From: Stackebrandtia endophytica | GTDB lineage: Bacteria; Actinomycetota; Actinomycetes; Mycobacteriales; Micromonosporaceae | Direction: 5' to 3' | Length of the DNA: 64,000 nt | NCBI RefSeq assembly: GCF_006716355.1 | Contig: NZ_VFOW01000001.1 | Location: forward strand, 3,968,001 to 4,032,000 | Part shown: in pieces, positions 37,346-46,996 of the stretch | Layout of the letters: each line of letters opens with the position of its first letter | Numbering within the stretch: the stretch's first letter is position 1 | The notes under the pieces: generated by a model | Told to the model about the DNA's origin: nothing | The model's input: only the letters and a program-made list of their open reading frames with translations | The model's database searches: none | Program-made: the position numbers and the translations under genes

Positions 37346-37366
37346 GTTCCGGCAATTTTTCGGAAC
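37346..37366. promoter_or_regulatory. Inverted repeat in the graspetide promoter
   Basis: GTTCCG (37346-37351) and CGGAAC (37361-37366) flank a 9-base A/T-rich centre in the 138-base gap between the divergent XRE and precursor genes. Likely operator for the XRE protein. Confidence 0.5.
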
Positions 37367-37456
37367 TTGCAGTCGTCTTGGCGACAGTTGAAAGATTCCT
37401 GGCCACCAGGCTCCCGACGTGCTGTCCTGAAAAGACCAACTCACAGGAGGTGCCCC

Positions 37457-37723
37457 ATGCGAAGTTCGCATCCCCAACCATTGCCGATCTTCAAACGCAC
37501 GGAGTTGTTTCCGTTGTCCGCGGAGCCGGGCTACCGGCTCATCAACATGAATACCCCCGGCACGGTCCGTCCCTTCGTTCTGACATTGGCGGTGTCCTCA
37601 CCACCGGTTATGAAGAAGCATGACACCCCCAAGTCGGTCAGCCGTTTCAATACCAGGCAACCCACCAGTAAGGACGGCAGCGTCATCACAGATATCCACA
37701 CCGACGAGACTGAGGATTCCTGA
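37457..37723 (+). CDS. Graspetide (ATP-grasp target RiPP) precursor peptide
   Basis: 88 aa. ATG 37457 has a consensus AGGAGGT site. The first ~50 residues (RTELFPLSAEPGYRL, then VRPFVLTLAV) look like the conserved leader of putative ATP-grasp target RiPPs. The C-terminal part is rich in Thr/Ser acceptors and Asp/Glu donors (SKDGSVITDIHTDETEDS, residues 71-88), as expected for side-chain ester or amide cross-links. It contains Asp73-Gly74, the dipeptide most prone to aspartimide formation, relevant because a PIMT-like methyltransferase is in the operon. The stop shares a base with the ATP-grasp start (TGATG). Core boundaries are inferred. Confidence 0.78.
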   Translation: MRSSHPQPLPIFKRTELFPLSAEPGYRLINMNTPGTVRPFVLTLAVSSPPVMKKHDTPKSVSRFNTRQPTSKDGSVITDIHTDETEDS

Positions 37724-38700
37724 TGGGCACGACGCTGATCTTGAGCTTCGATGATGATCCGACGGCTGCATCTGTCGCCGCTGCTCTATCCGATCTGGAT
37801 GCTGATTACGCATGGGTCGACCCTGGGGACTTTCCCCGTGACATCGGGATGGCGGCATCTATCGACCCCGGTGGTAGTTGGACAGGACAGTTCGGGCCGA
37901 TCCGATTTGAAGATATCGATGCCGTGTATTACCGCCGCCCGACAACGTTTCGGTTCTCTGAAGGCCTCTCCGATGCGGATCGCGCGGCGGCCACCGCCGA
38001 AGCTCGTATCGGAGTGGGCGGGGTTCTGGCTGCACTACCGGTTCGATGGGTTAATCATCCGCACAGTATCGCGGCCGCCGAGTACAAGCCATGTCAGTTG
38101 GCGGTAGCTTCGGCAGTGGGCCTAGTGGTACCTGCGACATACATCGGTAACGATGCCCAAGCGGCCCGCGTTTTCGCCAAAGGGCAGACGGAGGGAGTCG
38201 TTTGTAAGGAGATGGGGCACTCTTTCCAACTCATCACGGGAGACGCCGACCCATCGATCGTGTGGACTACTCGTATAGATCCAGCCATGTTGGCCGCCGA
38301 TTCGTTCGCTGTCACGGCCCACATGGTGCAAGCCTGGGTGCCTAAGCGCCGGGACATCCGGGTCACCGTTGTCGGCAGTGAGACTTTCGCGGTGGCGGTG
38401 GACACCGATAGTTCAGCTGGGCACGTTGATTGGCGGTCGGACTACGCAGCGTTGACCTATGTCAGGACCAACGTGCCCAGCGACGTCGCGTCGGCGATCC
38501 AACGGTTCATGGCCACCATGGGCTTGGCATATGGAGCACTGGACTTCACTCTCACGCCTGGCGGGACGTGGGTGTTCCTGGAAGTCAACCCCAGCGGTGA
38601 ATGGCTGTGGTTGGAAGAAGAAACTGGTGCTCCCATCGCGGCGGCGTTGGCCGCGCTGTTGGTTGGCGACACCATGGCTGAAACGGAGATCCATCGATGA
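37723..38700 (+). CDS. ATP-grasp ribosomal peptide maturase
   Basis: 325 aa. An N-terminal DDPTAASVAAALSDLDADYAWVDPGDFP and FEDIDAVYYRRP region as in MvdD/TgmB-type enzymes; a central ATP-grasp with GVVCKEMGHSF and AWVPKRRDIRVTVVG; and the metal-binding end GTWVFLEVNPSGEWLWLEEETG. The ENPxG-type motif EVNPSGEW is diagnostic for the graspetide ligase group. It would phosphorylate Asp/Glu side chains of the precursor core and join them to Ser/Thr hydroxyls (ester) or Lys (amide). Its ends overlap the precursor and the methyltransferase genes by one and four bases, so the three are made together. Confidence 0.92.
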   Translation: MGTTLILSFDDDPTAASVAAALSDLDADYAWVDPGDFPRDIGMAASIDPGGSWTGQFGPIRFEDIDAVYYRRPTTFRFSEGLSDADRAAATAEARIGVGGVLAALPVRWVNHPHSIAAAEYKPCQLAVASAVGLVVPATYIGNDAQAARVFAKGQTEGVVCKEMGHSFQLITGDADPSIVWTTRIDPAMLAADSFAVTAHMVQAWVPKRRDIRVTVVGSETFAVAVDTDSSAGHVDWRSDYAALTYVRTNVPSDVASAIQRFMATMGLAYGALDFTLTPGGTWVFLEVNPSGEWLWLEEETGAPIAAALAALLVGDTMAETEIHR

Positions 38701-39983
38701 GTTTCGACGTGCCGGCGCGAGAGTGGAGGCCTCGCGCTGAGGCTCTGGCGGCGGCCGTTGTGGCCACCGTCCCGGAGGCGGCCGGGTGGCGGGACGTATT
38801 CGCCGACGTGCCACGACATCACTTCGTCCCGACCATCTTGGACGACACGGGACGGCCCCTGGGGTTGAGTCGTGACACATGGCTGGACCTCGTGTATACC
38901 GACGACACCCTGCTGACACAGACTCGGCCCATATCGGATGGTCGACAATGGCCGACCTCGTCATCGACGCGGCCATCTCTGATGGCTCGGATGTTGGCGG
39001 CACTCGATCTCCGTGCGGGGGAGTCGGTGCTTGAGGTCGGAACCGGTACCGGCTACAACGCCGCGCTCCTCTGCCGCAAGATCGGTGACACGGCCGTTTC
39101 CAGTCTTGATCTCGATCCGTCCCTGGTGGCCACGGCGGGTGCGCGCCTGGCGGAACTCGGACACCGGCCCCACCTGGAGGCGGTAGATGGACGACGCGGT
39201 CTACCCGATAGGGCGCCGTTCACACGTATCATCGCCACCTGCGCGGTGGCCGCTGTTCCGGCTGATTGGTGTGGTCAGCTCTCCGACGGCGGAATACTCG
39301 TTGCCGATGTGCGCGGCGACCTGGAATCCTCGCTGGCGATTCTGAGCCGGGACGAGGGGCGGCTCGCCGGGCATCTCACCGGATGGCCGGGGCATTTCAT
39401 GCCCGCACGCGACATCGCCGATGATCCGCTACCTGGTGGAGACCCCGTTCTGCGATTGGACAAGAGCGAACCCCGACGGGCGGTGTTCGCGGTCCCGACC
39501 GCCGATCTGCTCGATGATTCGGGATTCCGTTATGTGCTGCAATTCGCCGTTCCCGACCTGTTGCCACCAATGGAAGATGAATCCGGCCGAGTCGGTGTTC
39601 TGGCGAGAGACAGCTCCTGGGCCGAGGTCACCGGCGGGGTCCTGTTTGGAGGCCCACGCAACCTGCCGGGTCTTATCGAGAGCGCATGGAAGCGGTGGCG
39701 GGAGGCTGGATGTCCGCCCATCGATCGCCTTGGCCTGACCATCGAAGTGTCGGGTCGCAATACCTTGTGGGCCGACCGCCCCGACAACCTTGTTGCCGTC
39801 AGGTATTTAGTCCACCCGGTTCTGTTGGGCCGCCGGGAGTCGAGCGGTTCGAGCAGGTCGTCTGTGATCGCCCGGTCAACTGCGGTCTGCGGGACACCCA
39901 CGTATGGTGCCGCACCTGCCCCGACTGCCTCTCCAGGAAGCGGTCTTCCCGGTGTCCGAATGACACTGTTCACTACGGATTGA
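38697..39983 (+). CDS. PIMT-like methyltransferase of the ATP-grasp peptide system
   Basis: 428 aa. The PCMT-like start (WRDVFADVPRHHFVP), the stretch TDDTLLTQ and SAM motif VLEVGTGTGYNAALL (~residues 110-124) define the protein-L-isoaspartate methyltransferase family. The additional ~200 C-terminal residues match the form found beside ATP-grasp peptide maturases. In characterised graspetides, such a methyltransferase methylates one Asp of the cross-linked peptide to make an aspartimide. The last ~50 residues (Ser/Pro/Ala-rich after LLGRRESSGSSRSS) look unlike the family and may be a recent readthrough extension. Overlaps the ATP-grasp gene by ATGA. Confidence 0.9.
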   Translation: MSFDVPAREWRPRAEALAAAVVATVPEAAGWRDVFADVPRHHFVPTILDDTGRPLGLSRDTWLDLVYTDDTLLTQTRPISDGRQWPTSSSTRPSLMARMLAALDLRAGESVLEVGTGTGYNAALLCRKIGDTAVSSLDLDPSLVATAGARLAELGHRPHLEAVDGRRGLPDRAPFTRIIATCAVAAVPADWCGQLSDGGILVADVRGDLESSLAILSRDEGRLAGHLTGWPGHFMPARDIADDPLPGGDPVLRLDKSEPRRAVFAVPTADLLDDSGFRYVLQFAVPDLLPPMEDESGRVGVLARDSSWAEVTGGVLFGGPRNLPGLIESAWKRWREAGCPPIDRLGLTIEVSGRNTLWADRPDNLVAVRYLVHPVLLGRRESSGSSRSSVIARSTAVCGTPTYGAAPAPTASPGSGLPGVRMTLFTTD

Positions 39984-40050
39984 ATATGTATAGTGACTCT
40001 CGGTTAGCGCCCTGGCTCGGGCGCCACTTTACTTACACCTGGGAGAATTC

Positions 40051-41004
40051 ATGGCACGTTTCAGTACTCGTCTTGCCCTGCTCGGTTCGGCCGCCGCGCT
40101 CACCGCGGGTGCCGTCCTTCAGGCGCAGCCCGCCATGGCGGCGTCGGACTACCAGTGGGTCGCCCTCGGTGACTCCTACACCGCCGGGGTCATCGGGGCC
40201 GCGGGCGACCGTTTCGAAGTCCCGCGTGACGGCTGCGAACGCACCGACCGGTCCTACCCCCAGGTCATCGACCGTGACCTATACGGCCTCTTCGACCTGA
40301 CCAACGTCAGCTGCGGGGCGGCCACCATCGAGAGTGTCACCAACGCAGCCCAGGAGCCGATGGGGCAGCACCTGCCGCCCATGTCCGAGGACCCGGATTA
40401 TCCGTTCCCGGCCGTACCTCCGCAGTCGGCCGCAGTCGGCCCCGACACCGACGTCATCACCGTCGGCGTCGGTGGAAACACCCTCGGCTTCGCCGACTTC
40501 CTTACCCAGTGCATGCAGTTGGGTGGTGCTGCCGACGGCCAGGGCACCCCGTGCAAGGACGCCATGGCCGCCGAACTGCCCGCCAAACTGACTCAGGTCC
40601 AGACCGAATACGACGAGATGCTCGCCGTGCTGCACGAACGCGCTCCGAAGGCGAAGATCCTCGCCGTCGGCTACCCCACGGTCATCCCGCAGGACGCCGC
40701 CACCTGCCAGTACGGTGACTTGACCCAGTTCGGCACCATCACCCAGGGCGACCTGAACTGGTTGCGCCAGGAGGTGCTGGAACCGCTCAACAAGGCCATC
40801 GAGACCTCGACCGGTACTCAGGAGACCGCGAGCTTCGTCGACCTGTATGCCGCCTCGCAGGGACACAGCGTCTGTGACGACGCCAAGTGGGTCGAGGGCT
40901 TCGTCACCGCGCCCGACCAGCTGTCCTTTGTGCACCCGAACGCCCAGGGTCACCGCGCCGCCGCCGACCAGGTCGAAGAGGCGATGCTGAACGCCATCAG
41001 CTAG
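40051..41004 (+). CDS. Secreted SGNH/GDSL hydrolase
   Basis: 317 aa. Signal peptide with cleavage near AMA-AS (residue 30/31). The SGNH blocks are clear: block I ALGDSYTAG (Ser42), GGN in GVGGNTLGF, and block V FVHPNAQGH with the catalytic His. Several Cys suggest disulphides as in secreted actinobacterial lipases. It would hydrolyse esters outside the cell (lipid or polysaccharide acetyl groups). GGGAG lies nine bases before the ATG. It is separated from the RiPP genes by 67 bases, and a hairpin terminator follows. Not obviously part of the RiPP system. Confidence 0.93.
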   Translation: MARFSTRLALLGSAAALTAGAVLQAQPAMAASDYQWVALGDSYTAGVIGAAGDRFEVPRDGCERTDRSYPQVIDRDLYGLFDLTNVSCGAATIESVTNAAQEPMGQHLPPMSEDPDYPFPAVPPQSAAVGPDTDVITVGVGGNTLGFADFLTQCMQLGGAADGQGTPCKDAMAAELPAKLTQVQTEYDEMLAVLHERAPKAKILAVGYPTVIPQDAATCQYGDLTQFGTITQGDLNWLRQEVLEPLNKAIETSTGTQETASFVDLYAASQGHSVCDDAKWVEGFVTAPDQLSFVHPNAQGHRAAADQVEEAMLNAIS

Positions 41005-41213
41005 TCAAACGGTGGAAACCGGCCCCCGGCATCAGCCGGGGGCCGGCTTCGTGTCAGCCGGAAGATCACGGTGTCCGATCCGGCCGACTCCAGACGTGTC
41101 GTCTCCAGATATGTCCACTGCGGAAACCGGGAGCTCACGAGCTGATGCACCAGTAGGTCGTCATCGATGAACTCCACGAGATGAAACCAGCGACAACCCC
41201 GGAGTTGGATCAA
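41001..41213 (-). CDS. Possible small protein coupled to the MmyB-like regulator
   Basis: 70 aa starting at TTG 41213, which overlaps the stop of the regulator (TTGA). The first ~50 residues have a protein-like composition (RWFHLVEFIDDDLLVHQLV, LETTRLESAGSDTVIFRL), while the last ~15 are read through the terminator hairpin of the opposite gene. No ribosome binding site apart from coupling and no known family. It may be chance. Confidence 0.3.
   Translation of the reverse strand: MIQLRGCRWFHLVEFIDDDLLVHQLVSSRFPQWTYLETTRLESAGSDTVIFRLTRSRPPADAGGRFPPFD
41019..41046 (+). terminator. Terminator hairpin after the SGNH hydrolase
   Basis: A perfect 12-bp GC-rich stem (41019-41030 with 41035-41046) and an ATCA loop, 15 bases after the stop, followed by CTTCG. 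It can serve convergent transcription from both sides. Confidence 0.8.
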
Positions 41214-42052
41214 CCACGCTCCGGCGACCGCTGCCGCTCGATCGCCTCGTCGGCGGACAGGCTGCCGAGCACCGCCAGTTTCTCGGCGGATTCCGAACCC
41301 GGTGCGGCGCGGTAGATCTTCAGCCGCAGGCCGGGGGCGGAGCCGGGTTGCAGCATCTCCACGATCAGGTCGAGATCACCGACGGCGGGGTGCGCCAACA
41401 GCAACGACACCGACGTCTTCTCCCGTACATCCGCTTTCGCCCACAGTCGGCTGAAATGACCACTTCGGACCGACAGTTCGCCTACCAGCGCGGTCAGCTC
41501 CGCGTTGAACGGATCATCGGTGGCGGCTGCGCGGATCGCCGCCACGCAGGATGCACTCACCCGATCCCATTCCCGAAACAGCACCGGCGCCGCCGGGTCC
41601 AGAAACATCAACCGCGCCATGTTGTCGCTGTGGGTGTGACCGGCGAACAACGCCAGCCCCAGCTGGTTGCCGGTGACCACGTTGTGGCAGCCGTCGACCA
41701 GTAGTGCCGGGTGACTCGTCCACTCCGCCAACAGGTCCAGCAGGTTCCGGCTGACATCCCGTCGCGCTGGCCGCGGGCTCGGGATCGCCATCGCGTACAG
41801 GTACCGCTGCGCGTCCGGTTCCAGTCGCAGGGTGCGTGCCAACGCCGACAGCACACTGGGGGACGGGTGTCGTTCCCGTCCCTGTTCGAGTCGGGTGTAG
41901 TAGTCGACCGAGAGTCCGGCGGAGGCGGCGACCTCCTCACGGCGTAGCCCCGGCACCCGCCTGTTGCGCCCCGGTGGCAGCCCGATCTGCTCCGGTATCA
42001 CCTGGGCTCGGCGAGCCCGAAGGTACTCACCGAGCTGATTCGTATGGCCCAC
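41210..42052 (-). CDS. XRE family regulator with MmyB-like ligand-binding domain
   Basis: 280 aa. The N-terminal HTH with RNRRVPGLRREEVAASAGLS-type sequence and YYTRLEQGRERHPS (residues ~30-65), then the MmyB-like PAS-related domain (LLVDGCHNVVTGNQLGLALF, LMFLDPAA, HFSRLWAKADV) that binds fatty acids in characterised members. Divergent from the aldo/keto reductase gene at 42198, the usual arrangement where the regulator controls an oxidoreductase neighbour. Confidence 0.92.
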   Translation of the reverse strand: MGHTNQLGEYLRARRAQVIPEQIGLPPGRNRRVPGLRREEVAASAGLSVDYYTRLEQGRERHPSPSVLSALARTLRLEPDAQRYLYAMAIPSPRPARRDVSRNLLDLLAEWTSHPALLVDGCHNVVTGNQLGLALFAGHTHSDNMARLMFLDPAAPVLFREWDRVSASCVAAIRAAATDDPFNAELTALVGELSVRSGHFSRLWAKADVREKTSVSLLLAHPAVGDLDLIVEMLQPGSAPGLRLKIYRAAPGSESAEKLAVLGSLSADEAIERQRSPERG

Positions 42053-42197
42053 CCCTCGATGCTAGGTCGTCGAGCGACGCCGAGCCTGGGTGTGGGACTC
42101 CCAGGGTGCGTCTCACCCAGGTGACCATCTCGTCACCGGGCTAGCGTGGCATGTCGGAGCCGCCGGAATCTCGGTGGTCGTGATGAAAGGGGCGAAC

Positions 42198-43175
<978 letters not shown>

Positions 43176-43211
43176 CCCCTCGGTGTCGGTGGTCGTCACT
43201 AGCGTGACCGC

Positions 43212-43616
43212 ATGAGTTGGGACGTGTTCATCATGCGGTATCCGGTCGAGGTGGAGGACCCGTCCAACATTCCGTCCGATGGGGAACCGTCGTCGCTGGG
43301 CACCCATCGGCAGGTGCGGGAGGTCTTGACGATGCTGCTTCCCGGCATCACCTTCGCGCCCGACGGGTGGATCGACTACGACGGCCCCGGCATCTCGTTC
43401 AATGCTCAAGTGGACGATGACGATGAACCGTCGACCTGTCTGGCCCTGTTCATCTACGGGGCCGGTCCGGCCGCCGCGCGCATCGCGTTGACTATCGCCG
43501 AGGCGTTGAACGCGCGTGCGTTCGCGACCGGCGTGGCCGACTTTCTGACCCCGGACAACGTCGAATCGGCCGCCGACGGATGGCTGTCGTATCGGGACCG
43601 GGTGCTGGAGGAGTGA
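43212..43616 (+). CDS. Conserved small protein of unknown function
   Basis: 134 aa, MSWDVFIMRYPVEVEDPSNIP at the start, a WIDYDGPGISF core, then an acidic DDDDEP loop. It is soluble, without signal or membrane segments. The fold seems alpha/beta and the sequence looks conserved in style, but I cannot assign a family. The start lacks a clear ribosome binding site. It lies 36 bases after the aldo/keto reductase. Confidence 0.7.
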   Translation: MSWDVFIMRYPVEVEDPSNIPSDGEPSSLGTHRQVREVLTMLLPGITFAPDGWIDYDGPGISFNAQVDDDDEPSTCLALFIYGAGPAAARIALTIAEALNARAFATGVADFLTPDNVESAADGWLSYRDRVLEE

Positions 43617-43695
43617 CCGGTTCGGTGAACCCGAACCGCCACGTCGGTGGCTGACGACAGAATGGGGGCGTAACCCATCAGGAAGGAAACTGCCC

Positions 43696-43998
43696 ATGAA
43701 AGCGGTCGTGGACGACGTGGTCATCGCCGAAGCCGATTCCGGCGACGTCATCGAGATTGAAGGCAACCAATACTTTCCGCCGTCGGCGATCGACCGTTCA
43801 CTGTTCGAGGAGAGCCCGACCGAGTACCGCTGCGGTTGGAAGGGGGACTGCCAGTACTACTCGATCCGGGTCGACGGACGATGGCTCTCCGACCTGGCGT
43901 GGACGTACCCGGCCGCCCCGCCCGGGGCCGTCGCGACGGTCGGGCGGGACTTCAGCGGTTACGTCGCCTTCGACAAGTCGGTGCGTCTGGAACCGTGA
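43696..43998 (+). CDS. DUF427 family protein
   Basis: 100 aa with AGGAAGG upstream. NQYFPPSAIDRSLFEESPT, EYRCGWKGDCQYYSI and AWTYPAAPP are typical of DUF427, a small beta-barrel family common in actinobacteria with no settled biochemical role. The TYRCGWKG-type Cys and the YW-rich surface are conserved in the family. Confidence 0.9.
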   Translation: MKAVVDDVVIAEADSGDVIEIEGNQYFPPSAIDRSLFEESPTEYRCGWKGDCQYYSIRVDGRWLSDLAWTYPAAPPGAVATVGRDFSGYVAFDKSVRLEP

Positions 43999-44203
43999 GT
44001 GAGCGGCGAACCCGCCACCGGTTCGGTTGCCCTGGCGGATGGACTCGTAGACCCGCGCGAACGCCGGTTCACCGCGACCGGCGGCGACCTGCCGAATGAT
44101 CGGCTCCCGGGTCGCCCACGTTCGGCAGGCCACAACGGCGAGGTGGGTCACGTCGCGGGAAAAACTGTTAGACGTCGCGACGCCGTGCCGTCAGACTGCT
44201 CGG

Positions 44204-45883
44204 ATGGGTTACGTCGATGTCGCTGGAGCCTCGTTCACGCTGCCCGACGGGCGGACCCTGTTCCACGGGGTGTCGTTCCGGGTGGGGGAGGGTGCCAAGG
44301 TCGCGTTGATCGGCGCCAACGGCACCGGGAAGACCACCCTGATGCGGATGGTCGCCGGTGACCTGGCCCCCGACGAGGGCGCCATCGCCCGCTCCGGCGG
44401 CCTGGGAGTCATGCGTCAGCTGGTGGGGATGCGTGACAGCGAGCGGACCCTGGCCGAGTTGGCCCTGTCGCTGGCACCCGACGAGGTCCGTCAGTTCGGG
44501 GAGCGGTTGGCCACCGCCGAACGCGCGCTGGCGGAGACCGAGATCCGCGGCAAGTACTCTGGCGCCGCCGAGCGTGCCCAGGTCGTCTACGCCGACGCCA
44601 TCACCGCCTGGGGCGACGCCGGCGGCTACGAGTTCGAGGTCCTGTGCGACACGGTATCCACATTGATCCTTGAGCTGCCGTGGGACGAGACCCGGCACCG
44701 AAAGCTCAACACCCTCTCCGGCGGCGAGCAGAAACGCTTCGCGCTCGAACTGCTGTTGCGCGGTCCGGAGGAGGTCCTGTTGCTGGACGAACCCGACAAC
44801 TTCCTCGACGTCCCGGCGAAACGGGAACTGGAACGCCGCATCACCGAGTCGGACAAGAGCATCCTGTTCGTCTCCCACGACCGTGAGGTGCTGGCCAACA
44901 CCGCCGACCGCATCGTGACCCTGGAATCGGGCGACGTGTGGACGCACGGTGGTGGCTTCGCGACCTGGAACGACGCCCGGATCGCCCGCCACGAACGGCT
45001 GGAGGAGCGGCGACGCCGCTGGGACGAGGAGCATCAGAAACTCAAGGACCTGGTCATCATGTATCGGACCAAGGCCAGCTACAACGCCGACATGGCGTCG
45101 CGGTTGCGGGCCGCCGAGACCCGGTTGGCCAAGTTCGAGGCGATCGGCCCGCCACCGTTGCCGCCTCGGGATCAGGACATCAAGATGCGGCTGCGCGGCG
45201 GCCGCACCGGTAAGCGCGCCATCATCTGCGAGCAGTTGGAACTGGAGAACCTGACGTTCCCGTTCGACCTGGAAGCCTGGTACGGCGACCGCATCGCGGT
45301 GCTCGGCGCCAACGGCACCGGGAAGAGTCACTTCCTACGGCTGCTCGCGCAACTGCCCACTGTGGGTGGTGAGGCCGTCGCGTTGCCGATGGCCGGGCGA
45401 GATGCCACGCCGGTGGCGCATGACGGGGTCGCTCGACTGGGCGCCCGCGTGGTGCCGGCGCTGTTCTCCCAGACGCACGACCATCCGGAACTGTCCCACC
45501 GCACTCTGCGGGAGATCCTGTGGGACGGCGACGCGTCGCGGCCCAGCCTGGACCAGGCGGCGGCGATGAGTGCGCTCAACCGCTACGAACTGACCGCACA
45601 GTCGGAGCAGACGTTCGCGACCCTGTCGGGTGGTCAGCAGGCCAGGTTCATGGTGCTGCTGTTGGAGTTGTCGGGAGCCACCTGCCTGTTGCTGGACGAG
45701 CCCACCGACAACCTGGACCTGGCCAGCGCCGAGGCACTGGAGAAGGGGCTGGCCGGTTTCGAGGGAACCGTCGTCGCGGTAACCCACGACCGTTGGTTCA
45801 CCCGGGGCTTCGACCGGTTCCTGCTGTTCAACGGAGACGGCGAGGTCACCGAGACTCCCGAACCGGTGTGGGACGTGCGGTAG
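44204..45883 (+). CDS. ABC-F family ATPase
   Basis: 559 aa from ATG 44204 (upstream extension lacks a start signal; no strong ribosome binding site). Two ABC domains: Walker A GANGTGKT at ~37-44 and GANGTGKS at ~369-376, signatures LSGGEQKRFAL and LSGGQQARFM, and Walker B LLLDEPDNFLD and LLLDEPTDNLD. They are joined by a charged helical linker (RLEERRRRWDEEHQKLKDL). No membrane segments, so it is a ribosome-acting ABC-F protein, either a translation factor or an antibiotic-resistance factor; the sequence does not decide which. Confidence 0.92.
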   Translation: MGYVDVAGASFTLPDGRTLFHGVSFRVGEGAKVALIGANGTGKTTLMRMVAGDLAPDEGAIARSGGLGVMRQLVGMRDSERTLAELALSLAPDEVRQFGERLATAERALAETEIRGKYSGAAERAQVVYADAITAWGDAGGYEFEVLCDTVSTLILELPWDETRHRKLNTLSGGEQKRFALELLLRGPEEVLLLDEPDNFLDVPAKRELERRITESDKSILFVSHDREVLANTADRIVTLESGDVWTHGGGFATWNDARIARHERLEERRRRWDEEHQKLKDLVIMYRTKASYNADMASRLRAAETRLAKFEAIGPPPLPPRDQDIKMRLRGGRTGKRAIICEQLELENLTFPFDLEAWYGDRIAVLGANGTGKSHFLRLLAQLPTVGGEAVALPMAGRDATPVAHDGVARLGARVVPALFSQTHDHPELSHRTLREILWDGDASRPSLDQAAAMSALNRYELTAQSEQTFATLSGGQQARFMVLLLELSGATCLLLDEPTDNLDLASAEALEKGLAGFEGTVVAVTHDRWFTRGFDRFLLFNGDGEVTETPEPVWDVR

Positions 45884-45929
45884 GCATCCATGACGGTCGG
45901 GTGACGGCTTGCCACCCGACCGCCGAGGC

Positions 45930-46844
45930 TCACAGTCCGGCGACCATCCCGCCGTCGACCAGTACGGTCACTCCGGTCTGGAAACTCAGGTCGTTCGATG
46001 CCAGCGCCAAAGCGGCGGTGGCCATCTCCTCGGGCTGGGCGATCCGGCCGAGGCCGTCGACGTTGGCCCCCAACGGGCCCGCCTTGTACGCCTCCCACTC
46101 CTCATCGGACACGTCTTCGGGTTTCCAGGCGTCGACGAGCGCGGTGTCGGTGGTGCCCGGCGCCAGTGAGATCACCCGGATGTCGGGCCCCAGTTCGATC
46201 GCGGCGGTGCGGACCAGGTTGGTGACCGCGCCCTTGCTGGCGGCGTAGGCGCTGAGCGCCGGCCGGGTGGCGAACTCGTTGGCCGAACCGGTGACCATGA
46301 TGACGCCGCCACCGGCCGCCTGGATGTGCGGCGCCTGGTGCTTGATGCATAGGAATACGCCCCGGGCGTTGGTGGCGAAGGTGTCGTCCCATTCGTCGGC
46401 GCTCATCTGTGTGATGGGCAGCCGATATTGGATGCCGGCGTTGTTGAGCGCGATGTGCAGCGCCCCGTAGCGGTCGACGACGGCCTCGATGAACCGGGCG
46501 ATGTCGGTCTCGTCGCGTACGTCGGCGCGGATGAACTTCGCGTCGCCGCCGGCTTTGCGGATCTCTCGCTCGACCTGGCCGCCGAGGTCTTCGCGACGTC
46601 CGCAGAAGGCGACCTTGGCGCCCTCGGCGGCGAAGGCCAGTGCGGCGGCCCGTCCGATCCCGGAGGTGGCGCCGGTGATGGCGACGACCTTGTCCGTGAA
46701 CCGTCCGGAGGCGGGTTGGTGTGCGGCGGCGGGGTTTGCGGTGGCGGCCAGTGTCGCGGCGGCGGCGATACCGGCGCCGCCGGTCAGCAGTGCGCGGCGG
46801 TTGATGAGCGACCGGGTGGGTGTGGCGCGGGATTCGGCGTGCAT
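45930..46844 (-). CDS. Short-chain dehydrogenase with Tat signal
   Basis: 304 aa from ATG 46844. Residues ~10-40 are SLINRRALLTGGAG followed by an Ala-rich core and PAAA, a twin-arginine signal. The mature part is a classical SDR: TGATSGIG, NNAG, VTGSANEF (Ser) and YAASK (YxxxK). SDRs are usually cytosolic; a Tat signal implies export of the folded enzyme with its NAD(P) cofactor, which is rare. It diverges from the phosphodiesterase gene, with a long inverted repeat in between. Confidence 0.9.
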   Translation of the reverse strand: MHAESRATPTRSLINRRALLTGGAGIAAAATLAATANPAAAHQPASGRFTDKVVAITGATSGIGRAAALAFAAEGAKVAFCGRREDLGGQVEREIRKAGGDAKFIRADVRDETDIARFIEAVVDRYGALHIALNNAGIQYRLPITQMSADEWDDTFATNARGVFLCIKHQAPHIQAAGGGVIMVTGSANEFATRPALSAYAASKGAVTNLVRTAAIELGPDIRVISLAPGTTDTALVDAWKPEDVSDEEWEAYKAGPLGANVDGLGRIAQPEEMATAALALASNDLSFQTGVTVLVDGGMVAGL

Positions 46845-46864
46845 GAGGTGGTTCCCATCTGTTT

Positions 46865-46909
46865 GCGAGTGAATGCTCGTGTTCGATGATAATACGAGTA
46901 TTGACTCGC
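46865..46909. promoter_or_regulatory. Inverted repeat between divergent SDR and GDPD genes
   Basis: Arms GCGAGTGAATGCTCG (46865-46879) and CGAGTATTGACTCGC (46895-46909) pair with two mismatches around a 15-base A/T-rich centre. TGACTCG/CGAGTGA half-sites resemble TetR-type operators. No regulator gene adjoins. Confidence 0.55.
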
Positions 46910-46996
46910 AAAGTCGAGTCCGCCGGCCGACCAACCGCGACGGTGACCTCGGCGCCGCCCGACCCGATCGCGACACCACTGCCATACTCGGCGGTT

